A stretch of 18,100 bases of DNA from Prevotella sp. UBA6447 (GCA_002437115.1 DJOD01000014.1:1-18100); one strand, 5' to 3'; shown: positions 6,949-15,388, counted from the stretch's first letter. The notes: generated by a model not told the origin, from the letters alone. A program made the numbers and translations.

Positions 6949-7180
6949 TTACCTCACTACGACTTTTCGATTGCCCACGATGTAAAGGCCATGCGTGGGC
7001 TTGCTGACCCTGCGTCCCTGTGGCAAGCCGACCAGCGTCTGGTAGATAAGCCTCGAATCGGTGATGGCCGATGCTCGCCAGTGGCTGATGCCATAGCCGT
7101 CGTGCCATAGCCCACTGTAGCTGACCGATGCCGAAGCAACCGGTGAGCATACAGGTCATGGCTAAGATTCTCTTTTTCAT
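6949..7180 (-). pseudogene. Scar of an exported protein: signal peptide plus out-of-frame C-terminal tail
   Basis: From the ATG at 7180 the minus strand encodes a plausible signal peptide, 'MKKRILAMTCMLTGCFGIGQ', but the frame soon becomes a non-protein-like Arg/His-rich run. The neighbouring frame carries 'SYSGLWHDGYGISHWRASAI', 'TDSRLIYQTLVGLPQGRRV' and 'SKPTHGLYIVGNRKVVVR', then stops at 6949-6951. That ending matches the common Bacteroidota/Prevotella C-terminal tail pattern 'QGRRV-xKP-xxGxYIVxxxKVVVK'. So the start and the end of a secreted protein survive, joined out of frame with nearly all the middle missing. It lies between the GH115 and GH30 genes in the same orientation, so the lost gene may have been a third enzyme of that cluster. 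Its identity cannot be told. Confidence 0.6.
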
Positions 7181-7256
7181 TTCGTTGGTTTTTAATGAAT
7201 AGGTTTGTGTTGCAAAGGAACATGGAATAGTGCAATATTTCCGCTTGTGATGTAAC

Positions 7257-7271
7257 GTTTGCAATGCAAAC
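7257..7271. promoter_or_regulatory. Perfect palindrome GTTTGCA-A-TGCAAAC
   Basis: A 7+1+7 bp perfect palindrome lies between the GH115 stop (7301) and the start of the exported-protein scar (7180). Its size suits a regulator half-site pair. Downstream on the minus strand, TTCCTTTG (7213-7220) is one base off the -7 consensus. The operator role is an inference. Confidence 0.35.
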
Positions 7272-7289
7272 CTATCATTTTCACCAACT

Positions 7290-7319
7290 TGTTACATATG
7301 TTACATTGTTTCGTTACAT
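7290..7319. repeat. GTTACAT repeat cluster sharing TGTTACATATGTT with the GH115 upstream region
   Basis: GTTACAT occurs at 7291, 7300 and 7313, and the 13-mer TGTTACATATGTT at 7290-7302 recurs exactly at 10091-10103. The cluster overlaps the GH115 stop codon and lies upstream of the scar and the GH30 gene. It is a candidate binding site for the linked regulator. Confidence 0.35.
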
Positions 7320-9886
7320 GGATTAGGCCCCAAGTACGACTTTTTCAGTCCGCCCCAGTCCACGATTACTTTCTGCACCATCATGCCGCTGTCTACACAA
7401 AGGAGCGAGAGAGTGTGACTGCCTTTCCGCCTGTCAATCGGGAACGTCATGTGTGCTACGGCTCCGTTCCTGAGCACCTGGTTTTTCCATGTCAAGCTGT
7501 ATTCCTTAAACTGGTTGTCAAACACCTGGAGCTCGCCACCGTCCATTGCCACACCGACCTTCGTAGCAAGGCCCTTGTACGCCGGGAAGAACGGGACGGT
7601 GTAAACCGTCACCCACACACTGTCGGCATCAATGGCTGGCAGGTCATAGTCAATATGGGCTTCGCCACTGCTGACCGCATGCGCAGCAGAAGACACATGG
7701 TCGCCCAGTTGCACCACTTGCCAATCGTAGCCCAGACCTGGCACAAGACTAATCTTGCAGTCGCCTCGTTCCACCTTGTTCGCATACTTTGCCAGGTCAA
7801 CGACGTAACAACTGTCTGCAGACTGCTTGCCCACTGAAAGGTCGACTGGCTCCTGCCCTGCGCCCTCCGTCACGTTGAGCTTGGGCATCTGCTGGAAACG
7901 GGCGCACAATCCTGGTGCCACCGCCATCATGCCATTCCACTTGCCGTCCAATAAGGTGTTGTATTGCTCGTTGAGCGCGGCGATGCTGTCGAACGCCTGC
8001 TGCGATTGCCGTGCCGCCCAGTTGGCTTGCGCCAAGCGACCGGCCCGGAACTGTTCGTGGTTGAGCTGCGCCATGAGGAACTTGCGGTTCATCTGGTAAG
8101 CCCCCATCACTGGATAGGCAAGCAGCTCGAAGAAAGCAGCCTGCTGGTTTTCGGGCAACTCATCCATGACCGACTTCACTTTCTCGGCGAGTTGCTCATA
8201 TTCGGCCAGTCGACGCTGAGCCTCCCCGTAGTTTTGGAAAGAAAACTCCGTGTCCTTCAAGCTTGTGTATTCTTTTGAGTCCCATTCGCGCTCCCAACCC
8301 ATGAACTCCGGCTTACGGCTCCACGCCAGACGGTAATAGGTGTCGAGCACTTGTTGAAGTGGTTTCACATAAGCCTTACCGAACAGTGAGCCCAGGAACT
8401 CAGACTGGTGATGATTGATAGAGTTTGGGTCGTAACCATCCACATTCCATGCCAGGTCGAAGAAGGTCTTCATGCCGAGCTCCATGGGCTTGATGTCTCC
8501 GACGTTCAACAGCCAGTAACGGTCGGCCCCAGCATGATAAGCTTTCATCAGTTCCTCATACATCAGCACAGGGGCTGTGGTGCAGATCCACAGATAGTCG
8601 TGGGGAGGCCCAAGATAGGATATGTGGTAGTAGACGCCCGAGCCGCCCTTGCGCTTTTGTTCATCAGGATTGCTCACACGCTTCATGTAACCATAGTTGT
8701 CGTCCACCCAAACCAGCGTGATGTCTTCGGGAACCTTCAGGCCGTGCTCATAAATATCGAGTGCCTCCTTGTAAGGCACGAAGATCTGCGGTATCTCCCC
8801 AATGCGCTTCCCCGTATGCTTTGTGAGCAGGGCACGCTGGTCGGCAATCACCTTAGTGATGAGCTCCACCTGCTGGTCTATGGGCAGGTTTCCACGCAGC
8901 CCCGCGTCATGGAGACCGCGCATACCCAGGGTGTAGATGTTTTCGAAGCGGGCAGCCTCCGTCAGGCGGCTGTTCCATTTGTTCCAAACAGCCTTGGCGT
9001 TGGTGGCATAGTTCCAGTCACCGTCGCGCTGCAAGTCCCACTCCTTCTTTGAGGCGTTGTTGACAAGCAATGGCTCACAGTGCGAGGTGGTGATGACAAT
9101 GCCAAACGAGTCGGCCACGAGCTTGCTCTCTGGATGGGTATAGAACGCACCCGTGCACGTGTGCATGGCCGGTCCCAACATATTGCCCTTGAGACGTAGG
9201 ATAAGCTCGCACACCTTGGCGTAGGTCTTCGGACCGATGTCGCCCAGGTCAGGCTCGAAAGTCTTTGAGGCCCACGGTTTCAGTCCCCAGTCCTCGTCGT
9301 TTATAAACAGTCCGCGGTATTTCACCGAGGGACTTTTGGACGTCTCGCCACCAGAAACCCAAACCGCCGGCTTGCGCTCCACAGGCACGTCGGCCCACCA
9401 GTAGTAAGGCGACACACCCATTTTCTCCGACAGCGAGAGCAGTCCATAGGCTGCGCCACGCTTATCACTTCCCACAACCACAAGGGCCTTGTCGATGCCT
9501 TTCACAGGCTTGTCCACCACCTGCACCATATAGCGCTCCCAAGCACCGCGAATGACATTGGCATTGACTTTTCCTTGCTTAACCAGCTTGTCAATAAAGG
9601 CATTGTGTCCCAATGTCCCCACCACGACAGGATGGCTTGCGGCCACCCTACCCGACAGTTTCACCTCAGGCTTATGTCCGGTCACCCGTTCCACGTCATC
9701 GGCAAACAAGGCAGCCGCCTTGTCGACCAATACGTGCTCGGAAGGTGACACGAAGACCGTCGCGCAGCTCGATTCCTGCGCCACACAGAAGGCGTTCGGA
9801 CCTCCCTCTGTCTCCACAGTCACCTGGGCGGCCAATGGCAAAGCCATCAGCCATGCTACCAAAAGTAAAATGTTTTTTCTTCTCAT
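7301..9886 (-). CDS. GH115 alpha-(4-O-methyl)glucuronidase, secreted
   Basis: The 861-residue protein matches family GH115, which removes (4-O-methyl)-D-glucuronic acid side chains from xylan, including internal ones. It begins with signal peptide 'MRRKNILLLVAWLMALPLAAQ', so it is periplasmic or outer-membrane associated. Recognisable segments are the N-terminal domain ('VVVGSDKRGAAYGLLSLSEK', 'SPYYWWADVPV'), the catalytic barrel ('VKYRGLFINDEDWGLKPWA', 'LRLKGNMLGPAMH', 'TLGMRGLHDAG', 'TLVWVDDNYGYMKR', 'GGSGVYYHISYLGPPHDYLW'), the helical region after about 480, and a C-terminal beta domain ending 'VIVDWGGLKKSYLGPNP'. Length is normal for the family. A GGAG lies about 25 nt before the ATG. 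It follows the shortened HTCS gene by 229 bp on the same strand. No SusC/SusD pair is in the window, so this is not a complete polysaccharide utilisation locus here. Confidence 0.92.
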   Translation of the reverse strand: MRRKNILLLVAWLMALPLAAQVTVETEGGPNAFCVAQESSCATVFVSPSEHVLVDKAAALFADDVERVTGHKPEVKLSGRVAASHPVVVGTLGHNAFIDKLVKQGKVNANVIRGAWERYMVQVVDKPVKGIDKALVVVGSDKRGAAYGLLSLSEKMGVSPYYWWADVPVERKPAVWVSGGETSKSPSVKYRGLFINDEDWGLKPWASKTFEPDLGDIGPKTYAKVCELILRLKGNMLGPAMHTCTGAFYTHPESKLVADSFGIVITTSHCEPLLVNNASKKEWDLQRDGDWNYATNAKAVWNKWNSRLTEAARFENIYTLGMRGLHDAGLRGNLPIDQQVELITKVIADQRALLTKHTGKRIGEIPQIFVPYKEALDIYEHGLKVPEDITLVWVDDNYGYMKRVSNPDEQKRKGGSGVYYHISYLGPPHDYLWICTTAPVLMYEELMKAYHAGADRYWLLNVGDIKPMELGMKTFFDLAWNVDGYDPNSINHHQSEFLGSLFGKAYVKPLQQVLDTYYRLAWSRKPEFMGWEREWDSKEYTSLKDTEFSFQNYGEAQRRLAEYEQLAEKVKSVMDELPENQQAAFFELLAYPVMGAYQMNRKFLMAQLNHEQFRAGRLAQANWAARQSQQAFDSIAALNEQYNTLLDGKWNGMMAVAPGLCARFQQMPKLNVTEGAGQEPVDLSVGKQSADSCYVVDLAKYANKVERGDCKISLVPGLGYDWQVVQLGDHVSSAAHAVSSGEAHIDYDLPAIDADSVWVTVYTVPFFPAYKGLATKVGVAMDGGELQVFDNQFKEYSLTWKNQVLRNGAVAHMTFPIDRRKGSHTLSLLCVDSGMMVQKVIVDWGGLKKSYLGPNPCNETM

Positions 9887-10011
9887 AGGTTATCTTCATT
9901 AAAAATATTATCTCCTTATTTTGTATTTCCCGCATAGCAGCTGATAAAGCGTGTGGTAACCAACAGTTTTCTTTGCATGGTTAATTGTTTTTGGTTATGA
10001 ACAACGCAAGG

Positions 10012-10042
10012 GAAACATATTTTTATCCAGCAGTTTAGGCAA
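10012..10042 (-). promoter_or_regulatory. Possible GH115 promoter
   Basis: On the minus strand TATGTTTC (10019-10012) is one base from TAnnTTTG, with TTGCC (10042-10038) about 18 bp before it as a -33-like element. This predicts a leader of about 120 nt for the GH115 gene. The TGTTACATATGTT motif lies ~50 bp further upstream, where an activator could sit. The match is imperfect. Confidence 0.3.
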
Positions 10043-10090
10043 GTAACCAACTGGCTGGCTAATATGTAGTAGACGATTGTTACACATGCC

Positions 10091-10103
10091 TGTTACATAT
10101 GTT
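10091..10103. promoter_or_regulatory. Candidate operator TGTTACATATGTT upstream of GH115
   Basis: The 13-mer is identical to 7290-7302. A second GTTACA lies just left of it (from 10079), so this site is also a repeat of GTTACA units. It sits between the regulator stop (10116) and the possible GH115 promoter. Binding by the adjacent AraC-type domain is inferred, not shown. Confidence 0.35.
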
Positions 10104-10115
10104 GATAAACAAGCC

Positions 10116-11045
10116 TCAAGAGTGTAAGTCATTTTTCCAGTAGGCCGAAGGCAAAACTCCAAATTTCTGCTTGAAGCACTTGGAAAAATAGCTCGGCGTG
10201 TCAAATCCGACCTTCGCAGCCACCTCGTTGATGGGTGCTCCAGGATGGCTCTTCAGCAATTGGGCAGCCTTCTTCAGTCGGATGTCGCGCATGAAATCAG
10301 AAGGGGACAGACCTGTCAGCGCCTGCATCTTGCGGTAAAGGTTCATACGGCTCATACACATATCATCACTAAACTGCTCCACGCCATACTCGCTGTCGGC
10401 AAGATGCCGCTCCATCATGTCGACCGCACGTTGCAAAAATGCCTTGTCTATCTTAGAAGCGTCAAGGTCGTCAGGCCGCAGCTCCACCTCGGTGAGCACA
10501 ATTTCCTTGCGTTTCTGTTGGAGCAAACGCAACGATCGTATGCGCTTGCCGTTCCATCGCAGCGCATAGACCTTCTGCAACTTCCCATCAGCCGAGAGTC
10601 TCAGCACCTCGTCATCGACAGCTGCCCATATCCGCCCCTTCTCGTCGACCTGCAAGACCGACACATTCAGGTTGGCAAAACGCTCGCCCAGCAGCCGCTC
10701 CAAGTGATAACAGGTCTTGTCTACACGAAACAGTCCGCGGCGAGTGCCCACACAAATGCCATGGCGCGCGTCCTCCGCCAGGCAAGTCACGTCGTTGTCG
10801 GGCAATGCGGCAGCAAGATGCTTGCCGAGGGTCACAACCTGGTAACCGTCATCGCGGCATAGGCCACCACCCGTGGTGCCATACCACATATAACCCTCCT
10901 TGTCTTGCAATATACAATGAACGTTGGCCACTGGCAACTGGCTTTGGGTAGGCAGGTCGTTCACCGTGAAAAGTTGTGCGCTTGCAAGCACCGCATGGAT
11001 GGCAAGCACCAAGGTCAACAGGTATTTACGTTCTGTATGGGACAT
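10116..11045 (-). pseudogene. Shortened HTCS regulator: sensor start fused to AraC-type HTH domain
   Basis: Normal HTCS proteins (usually well over 1,000 residues) sense oligosaccharides in the periplasm with Reg_prop propellers and a Y_Y_Y domain, then pass through a membrane helix, histidine kinase and receiver to an AraC-type DNA-binding end. From ATG 11045 this frame has 309 residues: signal peptide 'LLTLVLAIHAVLASAQ', a few Reg_prop units (about 36-165; 'LQDKEGYMWYGTTGGGLCRD', 'VLQVDEKGRIWAAVDDEVLR'), then abruptly the linker and HTH end ('RKEIVLTEVEL', 'MCMSRMNLYRKMQALTGLSP', 'VAAKVGFDTPSYFSKCFKQK'). Propeller remainder, Y_Y_Y, membrane helix, kinase and receiver are absent. The joint is near residues 166-178 (about 10515-10550). 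The frame is intact, so an in-frame deletion is likely. As written the HTH would be exported, so function is doubtful, unless an internal start makes a cytoplasmic HTH. A GTG at 11087 would overlap mutS2 but is less likely. Confidence 0.75.
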
Positions 11046-11083
11046 GGGGAAGAACTCTGCTTTCGGAATAAATCTGGGAGCGC

Positions 11084-13654
11084 TCACCCCAGGTCGACCA
11101 CGGTGATGCCTGCCCCGCCAAACTGGACGTGCTCATCACGCACGCTGGTGACGTTGGGTTCCGACGCGAGATACTGGCGGATGAGCTGGCGCAGGATTCC
11201 GTTGCCCTTGCCGTGAAGGATGCGCACACGGGGCATGCCTACAAGGATGGCATCGTCGATGAAATATTGCACGGCCTGCAGAGCCTCGTCGCCACGCATA
11301 CCGCGCACGTCAAGGTCTTGCTTGAAGTTCTTGCGGTGGTCGTCAATGGTGTCTTGGGTCATGTGCGATATCTTGTAATTCTGCAAGCCATTGCGCAGTT
11401 CGTCCATTTTCGTGGATTCGGCGCCCGCCATGGTGGAATCGCCAGCAACAGGCGCGGCAGCCAGCAACAAACGATCCACTGGCAACTTGGTGCGCATGTC
11501 ACCGAAAATCACGGTTGCCGTCTTGCCACTCAAGCTCTCAACCGTTCCCGTAGTCTTCGAGCCGCGCATACGCACGCTGTCACCCACGGCAATCACATTG
11601 TCGCGCACTTTCTGTTCGCGCACAGCAGCAGAACGCAAGGCTTCAGCGGCACGCTGCTCATCGTCTTTCTTTTTCTTGCGCCGCTCTTCGCGCCGAGCCT
11701 TGCGAGCCTTGATCTGCTCCATCTTGCGAGCTATCTTGTCGTCCTCGGCCTTGGTGTCGAAGGTCTCCACACCTTGCTTGAAATCCTCGAGCTCCTGACG
11801 GATACGGCGTGTCGACTCCCGCTCAGCCTGTTGCTCGCGTATCTCGCGTATGGTGTTCTCTATCTTGCGGTTGCTTTCCTTCAGCAAGTCCTCTGCCTCT
11901 TGCTTGGCCTTGGTCAGGATGTCGCGACGCTCCCTTTCCACAGAGCTGATATCGTGTTCATAATGGTCTATCTGTTCCTGCAACCGCTTCTCCTGCTGAT
12001 GGATGGTCTGCCGCTTCTGCTCCCAGTAACGCTTGTCGCGCACGATGTCTTGCAAGTACTTGTCGCTCTGGATATAGTCGGACCCCACTATCTCCGAGGC
12101 CTCACGTATCACCTCTTCTGGGATGCCTGTCTTGCGCGCTATCTCGATGGCAAACGATGAACCTGGCTGGCCGATGGCCAACTGGAAGAGCGGGCGCATC
12201 TCGTGGCGGTCGTAGAGCATGGCACCATTGGCGATGCCTTCGTGCGAGTCGGCATAGTGCTTGAGGTTTTGGTAGTGGGTGGTGATGACACCCCACGCTT
12301 GCTTCTTCACAAACTGGTTGAGCACGGCCTCCGCCATGGCTCCGCCTATTTGCGGTTCGGTGCCCGTACCAAACTCGTCGATGAGCAACAACGTGCGCGC
12401 ATTGGCCTGCCGCATCATAATCTTCATGTTGAGCAGGTGCGACGAATAGGTGGAAAGGTCGTTCTCGATGCTTTGCTCATCGCCGATGTCAATCATGAGG
12501 TTCTGGAAGATGCCTACCTTCGACCGCTCACTCATGGGCACCGACAGGCCACACTGCACCATATACTGCAACAACCCAACGGTCTTGAGGCAAACCGACT
12601 TACCACCCGCGTTGGGACCCGAGATGATGAGGATGTGGCGCTGGGGGGTGAGCGTGATGTCGAGCGGAACGACCGTCTTGTCTTGCTTCTGCAGGGCAAG
12701 CCACAACAACGGGTGGCGCGACTGTATCCAGTCCATAACAGGCGCAGCCTCCACCCGAGGCTCCATGGCACCCATCAGCGTGGCCAGTTCGGCGCGTGCC
12801 CTGACAAAATCGACATCGCCCAACAGGCGATAGGCATCCATCATCTCACGGACATGGGGGCGCGCCTGCTTGGTGAAGTCCACAAGGATGCGCACCACCT
12901 CACGACGCTCTTCGGCCTCAAGCTCGCGGATGCGATTGTTGGCCTCCACCACCTCGGTAGGCTCCACAAAGACAGTCTTGCCCGTCGACGACTCGTCGTG
13001 GACTATACCTTTGATTTTACGCTTGAGCCCAGGCGCAATGGGCACCACAAGGCGACCATCGCGCAACGTCGGAGCCACATCCTTGTCAACGAGTCCCTCG
13101 CTCTGGGCTGCACGCAAGATGCTGTTGAGCGTGCGCGACACGCTACCTTCCGAGCGACGAAGCTCCGAACGGATGTCAGCCAACGCTGGCGAGGCCGTAT
13201 CTTTCACGTGGCCAAACTTGTCGAGAATCTGGTCGATGCGTTTCACAAGGTCGGGAAAGGTGAGCACACCATCGGTCAGGTCGTGAAGCGCGGGATAGTC
13301 GTAAACTCCCTCTTCGGTGCCTCGGTTGAGGTACGCCACGATGGCACCGATGGTCTCAAGCGAACGCCGCAGGTCGAACATTTCGTTCTCCTCAAGATGG
13401 GTACCTTCCAGGCGGATGCGCTTGAGAGCCGACCGCATGTCGAAAAAGTATTGCAAGGGAAAGTCTTCTGCCTCCGCCTGCAAGCTGCGAAACTCGCGCG
13501 TCTGGCTGAGAAGGGTGTTAATTACACTTGCGTCGTCGCTAAATCCCATGGCATCTACTTGGTCCTTGCCAAGCTGGCTTAGGCAACGACCTTTAAGCAA
13601 CGAGCGAATCTCACCAAACTGTATTTTGGTCTCAAAATTACTCGGATATATCAT
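11084..13654 (-). CDS. mutS2: MutS2 endonuclease/ATPase with Smr domain
   Basis: MutS2 is a MutS-related ATPase, cytoplasmic, with a C-terminal Smr nuclease. It has been linked to suppression of recombination and, in Bacillus, to rescue of collided ribosomes. The 856-residue product shows the core and lever region (1-330), Walker A 'GPNAGGKS' (346-353), the signature 'DIGDEQSIENDLSTYSSHL' (389-407), Walker B 'TLLLIDEFGTGTEP' (421-434), a long charged coiled coil (about 530-660), a small beta domain ('VAVGDSVRMRGSKTTGTVES' with the V of 'NVIAVGD'), and Smr from about 785 with 'LDVRGMRGDEAL' and 'ILHGKGNGILRQLI'. The start 'MIYPSNFETKIQF' matches the family. It is complete and probably functional. 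The shortened regulator follows 38 bp after its stop and may be read from the same transcript. A 459-codon antisense frame is a shadow. Confidence 0.95.
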   Translation of the reverse strand: MIYPSNFETKIQFGEIRSLLKGRCLSQLGKDQVDAMGFSDDASVINTLLSQTREFRSLQAEAEDFPLQYFFDMRSALKRIRLEGTHLEENEMFDLRRSLETIGAIVAYLNRGTEEGVYDYPALHDLTDGVLTFPDLVKRIDQILDKFGHVKDTASPALADIRSELRRSEGSVSRTLNSILRAAQSEGLVDKDVAPTLRDGRLVVPIAPGLKRKIKGIVHDESSTGKTVFVEPTEVVEANNRIRELEAEERREVVRILVDFTKQARPHVREMMDAYRLLGDVDFVRARAELATLMGAMEPRVEAAPVMDWIQSRHPLLWLALQKQDKTVVPLDITLTPQRHILIISGPNAGGKSVCLKTVGLLQYMVQCGLSVPMSERSKVGIFQNLMIDIGDEQSIENDLSTYSSHLLNMKIMMRQANARTLLLIDEFGTGTEPQIGGAMAEAVLNQFVKKQAWGVITTHYQNLKHYADSHEGIANGAMLYDRHEMRPLFQLAIGQPGSSFAIEIARKTGIPEEVIREASEIVGSDYIQSDKYLQDIVRDKRYWEQKRQTIHQQEKRLQEQIDHYEHDISSVERERRDILTKAKQEAEDLLKESNRKIENTIREIREQQAERESTRRIRQELEDFKQGVETFDTKAEDDKIARKMEQIKARKARREERRKKKKDDEQRAAEALRSAAVREQKVRDNVIAVGDSVRMRGSKTTGTVESLSGKTATVIFGDMRTKLPVDRLLLAAAPVAGDSTMAGAESTKMDELRNGLQNYKISHMTQDTIDDHRKNFKQDLDVRGMRGDEALQAVQYFIDDAILVGMPRVRILHGKGNGILRQLIRQYLASEPNVTSVRDEHVQFGGAGITVVDLG

Positions 13655-13658
13655 ATTG

Positions 13659-13666
13659 CAAAGTTA
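13659..13666 (-). promoter_or_regulatory. mutS2 promoter -7 box, only 4 bp from the ATG
   Basis: The minus strand reads TAACTTTG, an exact TAnnTTTG match, ending four bases before the mutS2 start codon. With the usual 5-8 nt from the box to the start site, transcription would begin at or inside the ATG, implying a leaderless mRNA. No good -33 box was seen at ideal spacing. Confidence 0.5.
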
Positions 13667-13736
13667 CGCAAAAAATATCATGGACATGGCTTTATTCTTA
13701 TATAGTTTTTAAGTTTTCGGTTTAGCCACCAAAATG

Positions 13737-13778
13737 GGCTGCGCTCAGCTTGGCCACTTGCCAAAGTCGAGCGCAGCC
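13737..13778. repeat. GC-rich nested palindrome in intergenic DNA
   Basis: GGCTGCGCTC (13737-13746) pairs perfectly with GAGCGCAGCC (13769-13778), and inside the loop TTGGC/GCCAA forms a second 5-bp stem. On the minus strand the stem is followed by ATTTTGG, a weak T run. It could be a terminator for a minus-strand transcript or a REP-like element; no gene on either side needs it. Confidence 0.5.
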
Positions 13779-13930
13779 AACAATGCCAAGACGCAACGAG
13801 CTATATATCAACGGATAACATTCCGTAAAAAAATAACAATTATTTTCAAAATTTAAGCTATAATTTCGCACAAAAAGATAGCAACCACAAGTTTTATCTA
13901 TATTTGCCATTCTAAAGAGAGAAAAACTAA

Positions 13931-14124
13931 AGGTGGGTTCTACAAATTAGCTTTGTCAGATTTTGTGGCTCTTTTTGAGGTCATAGTGTCAGTGAGTGAG
14001 GGAGTATAGCGGGCTATATGACCGAACGAACTGGCGCTATGAACCAAAAAGAGGCCAAAAGATGGCAAAACATAACCCCTACTGTAACTTGTTACCTAAA
14101 GGCGGTAATTTATAGAACCCACCT
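13931..14124. mobile_element. MITE-like fold-back element, 194 bp, TAA target duplication
   Basis: The ends are inverted repeats: AGGTGGGTTCTACAAATTA (13931-13949) against the complement of 14106-14124, 18 of 19 bases matching. TAA flanks both ends (13928-13930 and 14125-14127), as a 3-bp target duplication. The interior has no gene and is itself self-complementary: the region around 13961-13986 (GGCTCTTTTTG, TCATAG) pairs with 14035-14059 (CTATGA, CAAAAAGAGGCC), and TATAGC-GG-GCTATA forms the centre (14005-14018). Such short non-coding elements move with a transposase from a related full insertion sequence. A 3-bp TNA duplication is known for IS5-family subgroups such as IS1031, but the parent is not in the window. 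It ends 95 bp before the sugar transporter gene. Confidence 0.75.
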
Positions 14125-14218
14125 TAAGTGTGTGGTCTTTTCCATCCGTATTCTTTAATATAGCTGGGCGTGTGGAACAATTAGCATTTCCAGACAACGA
14201 AACTAAAAAACAAGAGAT

Positions 14219-15388
14219 ATGAAAGCAAAACAAGTGGCATGTGTGAGTGCCGTTCTTTTTGCCTTTTTCATCCAAGGGTTCTGCGACATTGTTGGAATTT
14301 CGTCTGAATATGCGCGCGAAGCCTTTGGGTGGAGCCACACCGTGGCTGGCTTCCTGCCGTCGATGGTGTTTGTTTGGTTTTTGTTCCTGGGCATTCCCGT
14401 CGGCATCAAGATGGGCACCTGGGGACGCAAGCGCACCGTCCTGATGGGTTTGGCGGTGACGTTCGTGGGCATGATGGTACCCCTCATCGGAACCAGTTGG
14501 GCCTGCCTGGTGGGCTACGCCGCGCTGGGCATCGGCAACGCCGTCCTTCAGGTGTCGCAAAACGCGTTGCTGCGAAACGTCTTTGCTGACGAGAAGATGC
14601 TCACCAGCAGCGTCACAGCTGGGCAGGTGGTGAAGGCCGTGTCGTCGTTCTGTGGTCCCTTTTTCATGCTGTTTGCCGTCAACGTGCTGGGTGGCGGCGA
14701 CAAGTCCCATTGGTACCTGGTGTTCCCCACGCTGGGACTCGTCACGCTGGCCTCCGCCCTTTGGCTGGCCCTGTCGCCCATTGAGCGCGAGCCGGCAGAG
14801 GATAGTGGCGTGACGGTGGGCAAGACGCTGAGCCTGCTCGGCGACAAGACTTTGTTGCTACTGTTCTTCGGAATCTTTTTTGTGGTTGGCATTGACGTGG
14901 GTACCAACTTCGTGAGTTCCAAGGTGATGGTCGAGCGCTACAGCTGGGCGGTGACCGAGGCGGGCATCGCGCCGCAGGTCTACTTCATTAGCCGCACCGT
15001 CGGCGCTTTCCTGGGTGTGTTCCTCATGGCGAAGATACGTCCCATCTTCTATTTCCGCTCCAACATCCTTGTGTGCCTGGCGGTCATCTTGCTGCTGGCT
15101 TTCTGCCCGGCTCAGCCGCTGGTGGCTCTCGCCCTCATCGGCGCCATTGGTTTCCTCTGCTCATGCATCTTTCCCATCATCTACTCCATGGCCGTGCAGA
15201 CCCGTCCCGACAAGGCCAACCTCATCTCCGGACTGATGATCACGGCTGTGGCGGGCGGTGGCGCGGTCACCCCGTTCATCGGCTGGGCCACCGACGGTGG
15301 GGGCATCACGGCTGGTGTCTGCGTGCTCCTTGCCTGCGCGCTCTATCTCATCTTCTGCGCCTTCGGCGTGAAGGTGGGGCGCAAATAA
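14219..15388 (+). CDS. MFS sugar permease, FucP-like
   Basis: A 389-residue inner-membrane transporter of the major facilitator superfamily with about 12 hydrophobic segments, starting 'MKAKQVACVSAVLFAFFIQG'. The loop 'GIKMGTWGRKRTVLMGL' is the MFS motif between helices 2 and 3, and 'GYAALGIGNAVLQVSQNALL' fits the FucP-type helix 4-5 region. These features suggest a proton-coupled sugar importer of the FHS (fucose/hexose) group; the substrate cannot be told. It stands alone on the plus strand between the MITE-like element and a strong terminator. No clear TAnnTTTG box was found in the 94 bp between element and gene, so part of its promoter may lie within or across the element. Its third positions are visibly GC-rich, as in the BspA-like gene. 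Confidence 0.85.
   Translation: MKAKQVACVSAVLFAFFIQGFCDIVGISSEYAREAFGWSHTVAGFLPSMVFVWFLFLGIPVGIKMGTWGRKRTVLMGLAVTFVGMMVPLIGTSWACLVGYAALGIGNAVLQVSQNALLRNVFADEKMLTSSVTAGQVVKAVSSFCGPFFMLFAVNVLGGGDKSHWYLVFPTLGLVTLASALWLALSPIEREPAEDSGVTVGKTLSLLGDKTLLLLFFGIFFVVGIDVGTNFVSSKVMVERYSWAVTEAGIAPQVYFISRTVGAFLGVFLMAKIRPIFYFRSNILVCLAVILLLAFCPAQPLVALALIGAIGFLCSCIFPIIYSMAVQTRPDKANLISGLMITAVAGGGAVTPFIGWATDGGGITAGVCVLLACALYLIFCAFGVKVGRK

Noticed and set aside
12203..13582. 459-codon plus-strand open frame opposite mutS2
   Set aside because: It lies wholly inside a complete MutS2 with all motifs; its sequence has no recognisable fold.
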